64,000 bases of DNA from Streptomyces hyderabadensis. GTDB taxonomy: Bacteria; Actinomycetota; Actinomycetes; Streptomycetales; Streptomycetaceae. The DNA lies in contig NZ_JAIOJZ010000018.1 in the NCBI RefSeq assembly GCF_020404845.1, positions 79,276-143,275 on the forward strand, read 5' to 3'. Of this stretch, positions 25,062 through 33,357 are shown piece after piece. Numbering within the stretch: position 1 is the first letter of the stretch; each line of letters starts with the position of its first letter. The notes beneath the pieces were generated by a model that saw nothing but the letters and a program-made list of their open reading frames with translations, was not told the DNA's origin and searched no databases. The position numbers and the translations under genes were made by a program.

Positions 25062-25904
25062 ATGGAGATCGGCCGGGAATGGGACGAGACGCTGTTCTCC
25101 GGTACCGCGGCCTTCTACCGGCGGGGCCGGCTCCCGTACGCGCCTGGCCTGGCGGACCTGCTCGCCGGGGTGCTGGACCTGGACGGGCGGGGCCGGCTGC
25201 TCGACCTGGGGTGCGGGCCGGGGACGGTCGCCCTGCCGCTGGCCGGCCTCTTCGACGAGGTGGTCGGGGTGGATCCGGACGCGGGGATGCTCGCGGAGGC
25301 CGCCCGGGGCGCCGCCGAGCTGGACGTGCCGGGCAGGGTGCGGTGGGTGCGGGCCCGGGCGGAGGAACTCCCGGCGGGGCTCGGTGACTTCACGGTCGCA
25401 ACGCTCGCCCAGTCGTTCCACTGGATGGACCGCGAGCTGGTGGCCGCGACCGTGCGGGGCATGCTGCGGCCGGGCGGCGCGCTGGTGCACATCTCGGACC
25501 TCAAGGGAGAGAAGCGGAGCGTCGACGGGCTGCCGCACCCGCCGGTGCCCCGGGCGGCGATCGACGGGCTCGTCCGGCGGTATCCGGGACCGGTCCGCCG
25601 GGCGGGCCGGGGGCTGCTGCCGCGCGGGACGCCCTCGGGTGAGCACGCGGTACTGGCCCGGGCCGGGTTCGCCGGCCCGTACCGCCACGTCGTGCCCGGC
25701 GGGCAGGCGATGGTACGCACGTGGGACGACGTCGTCGCCGGGGTGTTCTCCATGTCGTTCTCGGCCCCGCACCTGTTCGGCGACCGGCTCGCCGGCTTCG
25801 AGGCGGATCTCCGCAGGCTGCTGCGGGATGCCTCGCCGCCGGGCGTCTTCTCCGGGCGCCGGCCGGGCACCGAGGTGTTCGTCTGGCCCCGCGGAGCGGA
25901 CTGA
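25062..25904 (+). CDS. Class I SAM-dependent methyltransferase
   Basis: A 280-residue enzyme with the Rossmann-type SAM fold. Motif I is 'LLDLGCGPGTVALPLA' (around residue 45), motif II 'EVVGVDPDAGML', and 'ATLAQSFHWM' resembles the UbiE/Methyltransf_11 group. ATG 25062 is used with GGGGG 11 nt upstream; GTG 25050 is an alternative. The substrate is unknown. Neighbours give no pathway hint. Confidence 0.85.
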   Translation: MEIGREWDETLFSGTAAFYRRGRLPYAPGLADLLAGVLDLDGRGRLLDLGCGPGTVALPLAGLFDEVVGVDPDAGMLAEAARGAAELDVPGRVRWVRARAEELPAGLGDFTVATLAQSFHWMDRELVAATVRGMLRPGGALVHISDLKGEKRSVDGLPHPPVPRAAIDGLVRRYPGPVRRAGRGLLPRGTPSGEHAVLARAGFAGPYRHVVPGGQAMVRTWDDVVAGVFSMSFSAPHLFGDRLAGFEADLRRLLRDASPPGVFSGRRPGTEVFVWPRGAD

Positions 25905-25964
25905 GCCAGTGGCCGGGCGCCGCTCGGGACGGCTGTGGCCGCCGGATGCCGCACGGGCCGGGGC

Positions 25965-26927
25965 CTACGGGGTCAGCACGATGCGTCCGAAGACCTCGCC
26001 CGCGTCCATCTTCCGGTGCGCCGAGGCCGCCTGGTCCAAGGTCAGCACCTCGTGGACGACGGTTTCGAACTCTCCCCGGCCCGCGGCGGCGAACTGCTCG
26101 GCCCGCACGGCTCGCAGGTCGGCTTCCGGGACGGTGGCGGCGCTGAAGGTGGCGAACGACATCGACTTCTGGAAGGACGCCATCAGCCGCGTGCCGAAGT
26201 CCGCGGGCGGCTGCCCCGCCACGGCGCCGACGACCACCATCCTGCCGTTCGGCGCGAGCCTGCTGAAGAAGGAGGGCAGCTCGGCTCCCGCGACGATGTC
26301 CACGATGACGTCGAAGTCCCCGGGGGCGTCCGGGCCGCCCTCGCCGGAGCGGTCCAGGACGTGGGTCGCGCCGAGCGCGCGCAGCCGCTCGCCACGCGCT
26401 GGCGAAGAGGTCGTGACCGCCACCGCCCCGGCACCGCCACGCGCCGCGAGCTGGACCGCCATGATGCCGATGCTGCCGGCCGCGCCCCGCACCAGCACGT
26501 TCTCCCCGGCGGCGAAGTGCGCGTGGGCGAGTGCGAAGTGCGCCACCACTCCGGCGCTGCCGAGCGTCACCGCGTTCACCGCGGACAACCCGGCGGGGAG
26601 CGGGAGGATGTCGTGGACCGGGGCGGTCGCCTGCTCGGCGCAGCCTCCGCCCACCCCGGTCTGCGCCCATACGCGCCGGCCGGTCCAGGAGGCGTCGACG
26701 CCCTCGCCGACCGCGGTCACGGTGCCCGCCACCTCGCCGCCGGGGACATGGCCCTCCTGGAATCCGTAGGAGGCGAGCGCACCGCTGCGAATGGCGACGT
26801 CGGCGCCGCTGACCCCGATCGCCTCCGTCGCGACCAGCACCTGTCCCGCGGCGGGCACGGGGACCGGCAGGTCGACGACCTCCAGCCCCTCGGGCCCGCC
26901 GAACGTCCGGATCACCACTGCCTTCAT
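25965..26927 (-). CDS. Zinc-independent quinone oxidoreductase-type alcohol dehydrogenase (MDR superfamily)
   Basis: A 320-residue NADPH:quinone reductase/crotonyl-CoA reductase-like enzyme. It begins 'MKAVVIRTFGGPEGLEVVDLP', has the GroES-like domain with 'HVPGGEVAGTVTAVGEGV', and a Rossmann motif 'VLVRGAAGSIGIMAVQLA'. The Cys/His zinc ligands of true alcohol dehydrogenases are absent. GAGGAG precedes ATG 26927. It is divergent from a TetR gene 112 nt away, the usual arrangement for a stress-inducible reductase with its repressor. Confidence 0.9.
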   Translation of the reverse strand: MKAVVIRTFGGPEGLEVVDLPVPVPAAGQVLVATEAIGVSGADVAIRSGALASYGFQEGHVPGGEVAGTVTAVGEGVDASWTGRRVWAQTGVGGGCAEQATAPVHDILPLPAGLSAVNAVTLGSAGVVAHFALAHAHFAAGENVLVRGAAGSIGIMAVQLAARGGAGAVAVTTSSPARGERLRALGATHVLDRSGEGGPDAPGDFDVIVDIVAGAELPSFFSRLAPNGRMVVVGAVAGQPPADFGTRLMASFQKSMSFATFSAATVPEADLRAVRAEQFAAAGRGEFETVVHEVLTLDQAASAHRKMDAGEVFGRIVLTP

Positions 26928-27003
26928 CTGCCGCTCCTCGCTCGCCCAAGCCGTGCCGCCGTGTTCGCCCCGGCGATCCGGGGCCGACCTCCTGGGACGC
27001 TAA

Positions 27004-27032
27004 CGGACGCCCCCGTCCGCTTCGCCTAAAGT
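27004..27032. promoter_or_regulatory. TetR operator candidate and -10 box in the QOR/TetR gap
   Basis: CGGACG-N4-CGTCCG (27004-27019) is a 6+4+6 inverted repeat directly upstream of TAAAGT (27027-27032). The -10-like box is 7 nt before GTG 27040, which fits a leaderless, self-repressed TetR gene. Confidence 0.5.
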
Positions 27033-27039
27033 GAGAGTG

Positions 27040-27657
27040 GTGACCGGTCATCTGTCTCACACCCTGCGCGCCGACGCCCAGGACAACCGCGAGCGCATCC
27101 TCGACGCGGCCCGCGCGCTGTTCGCCGCCGAGGGGCTGCGGGTCCCGATGCGGGAGGTCGCCCGGAGGGCCGGCGTCGGGCCCGCCACGCTCTACCGGCG
27201 TTTCCCGACCAAACAGGAGCTGGTCACCGAGGCCTTCAGGGACCAGTTGCGCGCCTGCCGGACGATCGTGGACGAGGGACTGGCCCACCCCGATCCCTGG
27301 GCCGGCTTCTGCCTCGTCGTCGAGAAGACCTGTGAGCTGCACGCGCGGCACCTGGGTTTCACCGAGGCGTTCATGGCGGCCTATCCGGACGCGATGGACT
27401 TCGCCGCCGCCCGCGCGTACTCGCTGAAGGCCGTGGGTGAGCTGGCCCGCCGGGCCAAGGGAGCCGACGGTCTGCGCCCCGACTTCGTCCTGGACGACCT
27501 GATTCTCATGATCATGGCCAACCGGGGCATCCACGCCCTGTCGACGGCCGCCCGTGTGGCGGCCTCCCGGCGCTTCGCGGCGCTGGTGATCCAGGCGTTC
27601 CGGGCCTCCCCCGAGCATGCTCCGCTGCCGCCGGTACCACGGTTGGCGTCCTTGTGA
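27040..27657 (+). CDS. TetR-family transcriptional regulator
   Basis: A 205-residue repressor. The N-terminal HTH is 'MREVARRAGVGPATLYRRFPTKQELV', a classic TetR recognition region. GTG 27040 is chosen over GTG 27031/27037 because the -10-like TAAAGT ends 7 nt before it. The C-terminal domain ('YSLKAVGELARRAKGADGLRPDF') is the type often paired with oxidoreductases. It probably represses itself and the divergent quinone reductase. Confidence 0.88.
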   Translation: MTGHLSHTLRADAQDNRERILDAARALFAAEGLRVPMREVARRAGVGPATLYRRFPTKQELVTEAFRDQLRACRTIVDEGLAHPDPWAGFCLVVEKTCELHARHLGFTEAFMAAYPDAMDFAAARAYSLKAVGELARRAKGADGLRPDFVLDDLILMIMANRGIHALSTAARVAASRRFAALVIQAFRASPEHAPLPPVPRLASL

Positions 27658-27722
27658 ACCCGACTGGCCCAGTCCGGCCGCGGCGGGCGTTTCCGCCCCG
27701 GCCTCCGTTCGTTGGGACGGAC

Positions 27723-27926
27723 ATGATCAAGAAGCTCGCCTGTGTCTCCGTCATGGCCACCGCTCTGCTGGTCTCCGCTCCCGTCGCCGATGCGGCCCCC
27801 GAGCCCGGTCCGTCCGCCGGTGTTCCGGGCGGTCCGCTGCTGAACGGTCTCCTCGGATCGCTGGAGGTGGGGCATCCGGCCACCTCTCCGCAGTCGCTGC
27901 TCCCCCAGGGCCTCCTCGGCAGGTGA
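27723..27926 (+). CDS. Small secreted protein of unknown function
   Basis: A 67-residue protein starting at ATG 27723. A clear Sec signal peptide 'MIKKLACVSVMATALLVSAPVADAA' is followed by a mature part of about 42 residues rich in Gly, Pro, Leu and Ser ('GGPLLNGLLGSLEVG', 'QSLLPQGLLGR'). The 'GLLG' motif appears twice. A purine-rich GGGACGG precedes the start and a strong terminator follows, so it is a self-contained transcription unit. I recognise no family. Confidence 0.7.
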   Translation: MIKKLACVSVMATALLVSAPVADAAPEPGPSAGVPGGPLLNGLLGSLEVGHPATSPQSLLPQGLLGR

Positions 27927-27935
27927 AACACCCGG

Positions 27936-27975
27936 GGCGCAAGGGGGCGGTTGCGCGCAATCGCCCCCTTGCGCC
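27936..27975 (+). terminator. Strong hairpin terminator after the small secreted protein
   Basis: Perfect 14-bp arms GGCGCAAGGGGGCG / CGCCCCCTTGCGCC; the loop itself (GTTGCGCGCAAT) is nearly self-complementary and extends the stem. Confidence 0.85.
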
Positions 27976-28035
27976 TGCGATGACCGGTTCGGCGTCCCGC
28001 TCCACCGGCGCCTCCCGGTCCCGCCAGACCGCGGC

Positions 28036-28065
28036 AGGCTTCCCGTAACCGCGGTCCGGAAGCCT
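28036..28065 (+). promoter_or_regulatory. 8-bp inverted repeat upstream of the GDPD gene
   Basis: AGGCTTCC (28036-28043) and GGAAGCCT (28058-28065) lie 33-62 nt before GTG 28098. They could be an operator or leader hairpin. No PhoP-type direct repeat (GTTCACC-like) is visible although such genes are often phosphate-controlled. Confidence 0.4.
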
Positions 28066-28097
28066 CCAGGAAGTCATTCGAAACGCGGGAGGCTCCA

Positions 28098-28952
28098 GTG
28101 AAGTTTGCGAGCAAGAGGCGTGCCGGTGTGGTCGTGGCCGTGCTCAGCGGTCTGGCCCTGGCCGCGACCTCGACCACCGCCCACGCCGCGACCGGCCCCG
28201 ACGTCATCGCCCACCGCGGCTCCTCGGGCATGGCACCCGAGAACACCGCCGCCGCCATCGACCTCGCCGTCCGCCAACGCGCCGACCACGTCGAGATCGA
28301 CGTCCAACGCACCAAGGACGGCAAGCTCGTCAACTTCCACGACTGCACCATGGAACGCACCACCGACATCGAAGACCTCTACCCCGACCGTCCCGGCTAC
28401 CGCGTCTCCGACTTCACCTGGAACGAACTGCGCCGCCTCGACGCCGGAAGCTGGTTCCACGACGACTACGCCGGCGAGCGGATCATCTCCGTCGACGACG
28501 TCATCCGCCGCATCCAGCACACCCGCACCGGGCTCCTCGCCGAGATCAGCCCGTGCAGCCAGTACGGCACCACCGTGGCCACCGACCTCGCGGACACCCT
28601 GCGCGGCAAGCCCGGTTATGTCCGCACGGCCCTCGCCCGGAAGCAACTGGCCGTGCAGTCGTTCCAGACCGACGACGCCCGTACCTTCCACACCGCCCAG
28701 CCCGACATCCCCATCGGCATCCTCGACGCCGACCGCCCCACCGACGCCGAACTCGTCGGACTCAGCCGGTGGGCCGACCAGATCAACCCCCAGCACACCG
28801 TCACCGACCAGCCCCTCGTCGACCGCGTCCACCAGCTCGGCATGGACATCAACGTCTGGACCGTCGACGAACCCGGCGCCATCCGCACCATGGCCGGCCT
28901 CGGCGTCGACGGCATCATCACCGACTACCCCCAGACCCTCACCCAGCGCTGA
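28098..28952 (+). CDS. Secreted glycerophosphodiester phosphodiesterase
   Basis: A 284-residue enzyme that cleaves glycerophosphodiesters to glycerol 3-phosphate and an alcohol. A Sec signal peptide ends near 'TAHAATG'. The catalytic start 'VIAHRGSSGMAPENT' holds the His/Arg of the GDPD TIM barrel, 'VEIDVQRTKDGKLVNFHD' gives the metal Glu/Asp and second His, and the C-terminal 'VWTVDEPGAIRTMAGLGVDGIITDYP' is the family signature. GTG 28098 has GGGAGG upstream. The last 14 nt overlap the convergent FGE gene, inside a 12-bp tandem duplication. Confidence 0.93.
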   Translation: MKFASKRRAGVVVAVLSGLALAATSTTAHAATGPDVIAHRGSSGMAPENTAAAIDLAVRQRADHVEIDVQRTKDGKLVNFHDCTMERTTDIEDLYPDRPGYRVSDFTWNELRRLDAGSWFHDDYAGERIISVDDVIRRIQHTRTGLLAEISPCSQYGTTVATDLADTLRGKPGYVRTALARKQLAVQSFQTDDARTFHTAQPDIPIGILDADRPTDAELVGLSRWADQINPQHTVTDQPLVDRVHQLGMDINVWTVDEPGAIRTMAGLGVDGIITDYPQTLTQR

Positions 28953-29928
28953 ACCCGGCGCTGAACCCGGTGGTGTCCCCGTCGTTGGCGCAGCGGAAGC
29001 CGAGGTTGCCCGACGAGGAGTCCGGGGTGTTGGAGGAGCGGGCGGCGACCCGGTAGCGGTTGCAGTAGGAGTCGTGGCACAGGTAGGAGCCGCCGCGCAG
29101 GACCCGCGCCGTCCCGGTCTCGGGGCCGTGCGGGTCGACGGCCGGTGAGACGGCGTAGTAGGAGGCCGAGAACCAGTCGGAGCACCATTCCCACACGTTG
29201 CCCGCGGTGTTCCACAGACCGTGGCCGTTGGGCCGGTAGGACTTGACCGGTGCGGTGGTGAGGTGGCCGTCCTCGGCCGTGTTGACGTGGGGGAAGCGGC
29301 CCTGCCAGATGTTGCAGCGCCACCGGCCGTGCGGGGTCAGCTCGTCGCCCCAGGGGTAGCGGCGGCCCGCCAGTCCCCCGCGGGCGGCGTACTCCCACTC
29401 GGCCTCGGTGGGCAGCCGCTTGCCGGCCCACCGCGCGTAGGCGGTGGCGTCGTTCCAGGAGACGTGGACGACGGGGTGGTTCTGCCGTCCGGTGATGTCG
29501 GAGCGGGCGCCCTCGGGGCGGCGCCAGTGGGCGCCCCGTACGTTGATCCACCAGGGAGCGCCGGCCGCGTTGCCGAGGACGTCGGCGTCCGGGGCGGCGA
29601 CCACCAGGTGGAAGACCGCCGAGGAACCGAAGCGTTCGGCGTCGGTCACGTGGCCGGTCGCCTTGACGAAGGCGGCGAACTGGGCGTTCGTGACCGCGGT
29701 CGCGTCGATGTGGAAGGGGCTCAGACGCACCGTGTGCACGGGTGTCTCGCCGTCGGCCGGATACCCCTCCCCGAAGGCGTCCCCCATGGCGAACCCACCG
29801 CCCGGCAGGCGCACCTGACCGCGCGTCGAGCGCGGGCGGGCGGCGGCCCCCCGCTCCGCGGGGGACGGGGCGGCCACGGTGACGGGGGCGGTCGCGGGGG
29901 CGCAGCACGGGCGGTGGGTGCTGGTCAT
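28939..29928 (-). CDS. Formylglycine-generating enzyme (SUMF1 family)
   Basis: A 329-residue activator that oxidises the sulfatase active-site Cys to formylglycine. The copper-binding catalytic cysteines are present as C284-H-D-S-Y-C289 in the block 'GGSYLCHDSYCNRYR', followed by 'SSNTPDSSSGNLGFRCA'. These are the marks of a true FGE rather than the many SUMF1-domain proteins lacking the Cys pair. 'LPGGGFAMGD' and 'RLPTEAEWEYAARGG' are also present. GAGG precedes ATG 29928. It sits 32 nt after a Cys-type sulfatase, its obvious substrate. The C-terminus ends in a duplicated 'GFSA'. Confidence 0.94.
   Translation of the reverse strand: MTSTHRPCCAPATAPVTVAAPSPAERGAAARPRSTRGQVRLPGGGFAMGDAFGEGYPADGETPVHTVRLSPFHIDATAVTNAQFAAFVKATGHVTDAERFGSSAVFHLVVAAPDADVLGNAAGAPWWINVRGAHWRRPEGARSDITGRQNHPVVHVSWNDATAYARWAGKRLPTEAEWEYAARGGLAGRRYPWGDELTPHGRWRCNIWQGRFPHVNTAEDGHLTTAPVKSYRPNGHGLWNTAGNVWEWCSDWFSASYYAVSPAVDPHGPETGTARVLRGGSYLCHDSYCNRYRVAARSSNTPDSSSGNLGFRCANDGDTTGFSAGFSAG
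28946..28969. repeat. 12-bp tandem duplication at the GDPD/FGE convergent ends
   Basis: GCGCTGAACCCG occurs twice in a row (28946-28957, 28958-28969). The first copy contains the GDPD stop codon; on the other strand the two copies encode the repeated Gly-Phe-Ser-Ala at the FGE C-terminus. Confidence 0.9.
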
Positions 29929-29960
29929 CGTTCCTCGAATCGTTCGCGCGGCGGGGCCCG

Positions 29961-31526
29961 CTACGCCTTGTACGTGGACTCGTCGAGTCCGCTCAGGGTC
30001 GGGTCGTGTCCCACCTCGCCGACGTCGTACATCGACGTCATCCAGTGGTAGAAGTTGTCCCCGCGCTCGCGCAGGACGTCGTAGAGCCGGCGCATCATGC
30101 GGCCGCGGACCTCCGCCCGCTCCGGATGCGCGTAGACGTTCTGCAGTTCGTCCGGGTCGGTGTGCAGGTCGTACAGCTCGTTGACGGAGTCGGGGTTGAC
30201 GACGAGTTTGTAGCGGTCCTCGCGCAGCATGCGCTGCGGGTAGGGGAAGTGGTGGCCGTGGAACTCGCAGACGATGTCCTCGTCCCACTGGACCGACTCG
30301 CCCCGCACGAGGGGCAGCAGGCTGCGCGAGTCGACGGCGGGTTTGGGGTCCAGGCCCGCCAGTTCGAGGATGGTGGCGGTGCAGTCGAGGAGGCTGACGA
30401 ACTCGTCGCGCACCTGGCCGCCGGGCGCTCCCGGGACCCGGAGCAGACCGGGGGTGCGGTAGATGTCCTCGTACATCGCGGGGCCCTTGTCGTGCAGCCG
30501 GTGCGAGCCGGTGAACTCCCCGTGGTCGCAGGTGAAGAACACCGCCGTGTCGTCCGCGAGGCCGAGCCGCTCCATGGCCGCCGTCACCCGGCCGATCTGC
30601 GCGTCGATGAGGGCGACGTAGCCCCAGTAGACGGCGATGAGCTTGCGGGTGGTCTCGATGGGCATGGTGTCGAAGGTCCAGTGCGCGCTGTAGTTGCGCT
30701 GGACCGGCGGTTTGCCCTCGAAGGTCTCGGACACCGACCGCGGCAGCTCCACGTCCGCGGGGTCGACCAGGTCGAAGTACTCGTCCGGGAGGATGTACGG
30801 CAGGTGCGGTCCGAAGAAGTGCAGGGCCAGGAAGAAGGGCCGGCCGTGCTCGTGGGCGTCGGCGGCGTACCGCTCCAGCTGCTCGATGGCGCGGGTGGCC
30901 AGGTAGTACTCGAAGGTGGCCTCGACCGGCTGGTGCAGCCGGGCGGCCAGCAGGTTGCCGGGGCCGCCGTTGGGCAGGGTGCCGCGCACGCGGTCGCTGA
31001 TCTCGTACGGGGGGAGTCCGCGTTCGGCGAGGTAGGCGAGGTAGTCGGGGTGGTCGACGGGGTTGTGCCAGCCGGGCAGCTGGGGTCCGTCGAAGCCGTA
31101 GTCGGCCGCGGTGCGCCGGTTGCCGGCGTGCCACTTGCCGAACAGCCCGCAGTTGTAGCCGTGTTCGCGCAGGGCCCGGGAGAACGCGAACTGGTCCTCG
31201 GCCAGGTCTTCGAGGTAGCCGACGTTGCGTTCGTGGTTGGCGAGGAGCTTGTGCCGGAAGGGTGCCTGGCCGGTCAGGAGGCTGGCGCGGGCCGGGGTGC
31301 AGATGGCGGTGGGGGTGTACCAGCGGTCGAAGCGGGTTCCCGTGGCGGCCAGTTCGTCGAGTGCCGGGGTGTGTGCCAGCGGATTGCCGTAGGCGCCGAG
31401 GGTGTCCGTGCGGTGCTGGTCGGTCATGAGGAAGAGGATGTTCTTCCGGGACGCGCCGGACCGGGTGCCGGGGCCGGTGCCGGTGCCGGTGCCGGTGCCG
31501 GTGCCGGGCTGGCTCGCTTGCGTCAC
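29961..31526 (-). CDS. Type I sulfatase (Cys type)
   Basis: A 521-residue sulfate-ester hydrolase. The modification motif is C76-T-P-A-R80 in 'AICTPARASLLTG', so C76 would become formylglycine through the adjacent FGE. Metal ligands are in 'NILFLMTDQHRTDT' and 'VFFTCDHGEF'. There is no signal peptide, so it acts in the cytoplasm on imported substrate. GTG 31526 overlaps the binding-protein stop codon (GTGA). Residues 8-17 are five Gly-Thr pairs from a 6-bp tandem repeat. The substrate (aryl, choline or sugar sulfate) cannot be decided. Confidence 0.93.
   Translation of the reverse strand: MTQASQPGTGTGTGTGTGPGTRSGASRKNILFLMTDQHRTDTLGAYGNPLAHTPALDELAATGTRFDRWYTPTAICTPARASLLTGQAPFRHKLLANHERNVGYLEDLAEDQFAFSRALREHGYNCGLFGKWHAGNRRTAADYGFDGPQLPGWHNPVDHPDYLAYLAERGLPPYEISDRVRGTLPNGGPGNLLAARLHQPVEATFEYYLATRAIEQLERYAADAHEHGRPFFLALHFFGPHLPYILPDEYFDLVDPADVELPRSVSETFEGKPPVQRNYSAHWTFDTMPIETTRKLIAVYWGYVALIDAQIGRVTAAMERLGLADDTAVFFTCDHGEFTGSHRLHDKGPAMYEDIYRTPGLLRVPGAPGGQVRDEFVSLLDCTATILELAGLDPKPAVDSRSLLPLVRGESVQWDEDIVCEFHGHHFPYPQRMLREDRYKLVVNPDSVNELYDLHTDPDELQNVYAHPERAEVRGRMMRRLYDVLRERGDNFYHWMTSMYDVGEVGHDPTLSGLDESTYKA
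31476..31505. repeat. Hexanucleotide tandem repeat (GGTGCC)5 inside the sulfatase gene
   Basis: Five perfect 6-bp units; on the coding strand (GGCACC)5, encoding Gly-Thr repeats near the sulfatase N-terminus. Unit loss or gain stays in frame. Confidence 0.95.
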
Positions 31527-32524
31527 TTGCCCGCTCCCGTGAAGAGGTCGCCGGTGTAGTAGGTCTTGGGGTCGACGGGCTTGTCGAGTTTGCCCGCGTC
31601 GACGAAGTAGTCGTTCATCCCCTTGAGCCATTTGACGACGGTGCCGTCCTCGGTCAGCTTGTCGAGTTCCCCGACGCCGAGCACCTTGTTGTTGGCGGCG
31701 TCCGCCTTCACCTGGTCGACGGGGATCTTCAGCTTGTCGGCGGTCAGCTCGATCGCCTCGCCGGGGTGCTCGGAGCGGAACGCCATGGCCTCGCGCAGCA
31801 CGGCGAGGACCTTCTTGGTCTTCTCCGGCTGGTCGGCCACCACCTTGTTGCCCGCGACGAACGCGGTGGGGAAGGAGACGTCCTGCTCGAAGTCGGTGTT
31901 CTTGGCGAGTTCGACCAGGCCGGGAACCTGTTTCTTGATCGTCGCCGCGGCCGGGTACCAGAAGCCGGCGCCGTCGACCTGCCGGGAGGAGAAGGCGGAG
32001 ACGATGGTGGACGGGTCCATGGGGACCACCTTGAGGTCGTCCTTGGTCATCCCGGCCTTCTCCAGGGCGAGGGTGAGGATCATGTCGCCGGAGGTGCCCT
32101 CGGGCACGGCGACGGTCTTGCCCTTGAGCTGCTGCATCGAGGTGATGCCCGGCTGGGCGAGGACCCGGTCGGAGTTGCCGAGGGTGTTGATGGCGACGAC
32201 CTTGGCCTGGCCGGAGGCGGGAAGCCACATCGCGCCGGGGCCTATGTAGCCGAAGTCGAGGTTGTCCGTGCCCAGCGCCTGGATCTGGAGCGGCCCGTTG
32301 GTGAAGACCTTGGCGTCGGCCGACAGCCCGTGCTTCTTCCACAGGCCCTTGGCCTCGGCGATGGCGATCAGGCTGGCGCCGTTGAAGTCGTTGATGTAGC
32401 CGAAGCGCACCTTGTCCGACGAACCGCCGGAGGACGAGCCGCCGCCGCACGCGGCGAGCAGCGCCATGGCGGCCACGCCGGCGAGGGTGGTGGTGAGCCT
32501 TGTGCGGGTGAGGACGGGTGACAT
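31523..32524 (-). CDS. SsuA/TauA-like substrate-binding lipoprotein
   Basis: A 333-residue binding protein of the nitrate/sulfonate/taurine group. The signal peptide ends in lipobox 'LLAAC' followed by a Gly/Ser linker. The mature start 'KVRFGYINDFNGASLIAIAEAKGLWKKHGL' and 'ALGTDNLDFGYIGPGAMWLPASGQ' are typical. ATG 32524 has GGAAGG 11 nt upstream; ATG 32548, which overlaps the ATPase stop, is an alternative giving eight more residues. Placed beside a sulfatase, it should bind a small organosulfate. It is coupled to the sulfatase by GTGA. Confidence 0.9.
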   Translation of the reverse strand: MSPVLTRTRLTTTLAGVAAMALLAACGGGSSSGGSSDKVRFGYINDFNGASLIAIAEAKGLWKKHGLSADAKVFTNGPLQIQALGTDNLDFGYIGPGAMWLPASGQAKVVAINTLGNSDRVLAQPGITSMQQLKGKTVAVPEGTSGDMILTLALEKAGMTKDDLKVVPMDPSTIVSAFSSRQVDGAGFWYPAAATIKKQVPGLVELAKNTDFEQDVSFPTAFVAGNKVVADQPEKTKKVLAVLREAMAFRSEHPGEAIELTADKLKIPVDQVKADAANNKVLGVGELDKLTEDGTVVKWLKGMNDYFVDAGKLDKPVDPKTYYTGDLFTGAGK

Positions 32525-32544
32525 GGCGGAGAGCACCTTCCGGG

Positions 32545-33357
32545 TCATGAGGTCGGGGAGTGGGAACCGGAAAGGGCGGCGGTGCGGCCTTCCTGGTGGT
32601 AGACGGAGTGCCACACGCGGTTGCGCAGCGCGGCGAACTCGGGGCTGAGCCGGAAGGCCTCGTCGCGCTCGATGGCGGGGTCGACATCGACCACGTCGTA
32701 GACGCGCCCGGGGCGGGCGGCCATCACGACGACCCGGTTGGCCAGGAAGACGGCCTCGTCGACGTCGTGGGTGATGAACAGGACCGTGCGCTTGTCCTGG
32801 CTCCAGGTCTTCAGCAGTTGCTCCTGGAGCTTGACGCGGGTGAGCGCGTCGAGGGCGCCGAAGGGTTCGTCCATCAGCAGGATGGAGGGGTCGACGGCGT
32901 AGGCGCGGGCGATGGCGCAGCGCTGGCGCATGCCTCCGGAGAGGGTCTTGGGGAGCGCGTCGGCGAATCGCTCCAGGCCGACCAGTTCGATGAAGTGCTC
33001 GGCCCGGGCCCGGCGTTCGGCTTTCGGCACGCCCGCGGTACGCAGGCCGAACTCGACGTTCTGACGCACGGTCAGCCAGGGGAAGAGGGCGTACTGCTGG
33101 AAGATGACGCCGCGCTCGGGTCCGGGCCCCGAGACGGGTGCCCCGTCCACCAGGGCACGGCCGGAGGTGGGTGTCTCCAGCCCGGCGAGGATGTTCATCA
33201 GGGTGCTCTTGCCGCAGCCCGAAGGGCCGACGACAGTGACGAACTCGTGGTCGGCGATGTCGAGGCTGACGTCGTCGAGTGCGGTGAAGGTGTCCCGGCC
33301 CAGCGAGAAGGTCTTGGTGACGTGCTGGACGGAGATCTTGGCGGGTGTGCTGGTCAT
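32545..33357 (-). CDS. ABC transporter ATPase (SsuB/TauB-like)
   Basis: A 270-residue ATPase. Walker A is 'GPSGCGKST', Q-loop 'FQQYALFPW', signature 'LSGGMRQR', Walker B 'LLMDEPFGALD', switch His in 'ITHDVDEA'. 'DALTRVKLQEQLL' and the C-terminal pattern match the sulfonate/nitrate subgroup. ATG 33357 overlaps the permease stop (ATGA). It energises uptake with the adjacent permease. Confidence 0.95.
   Translation of the reverse strand: MTSTPAKISVQHVTKTFSLGRDTFTALDDVSLDIADHEFVTVVGPSGCGKSTLMNILAGLETPTSGRALVDGAPVSGPGPERGVIFQQYALFPWLTVRQNVEFGLRTAGVPKAERRARAEHFIELVGLERFADALPKTLSGGMRQRCAIARAYAVDPSILLMDEPFGALDALTRVKLQEQLLKTWSQDKRTVLFITHDVDEAVFLANRVVVMAARPGRVYDVVDVDPAIERDEAFRLSPEFAALRNRVWHSVYHQEGRTAALSGSHSPTS

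Noticed and set aside
27976..28097. PhoP-box search upstream of the GDPD gene
   Set aside because: No 11-bp GTTCACC-like direct repeats were visible; only an unrelated 8-bp inverted repeat.
14376..31505. Tandem repeats at 14376, 28946 and 31476 as possible CRISPR or mobile-element ends
   Set aside because: The units are short, contiguous and without spacers, target-site duplications or transposase genes.
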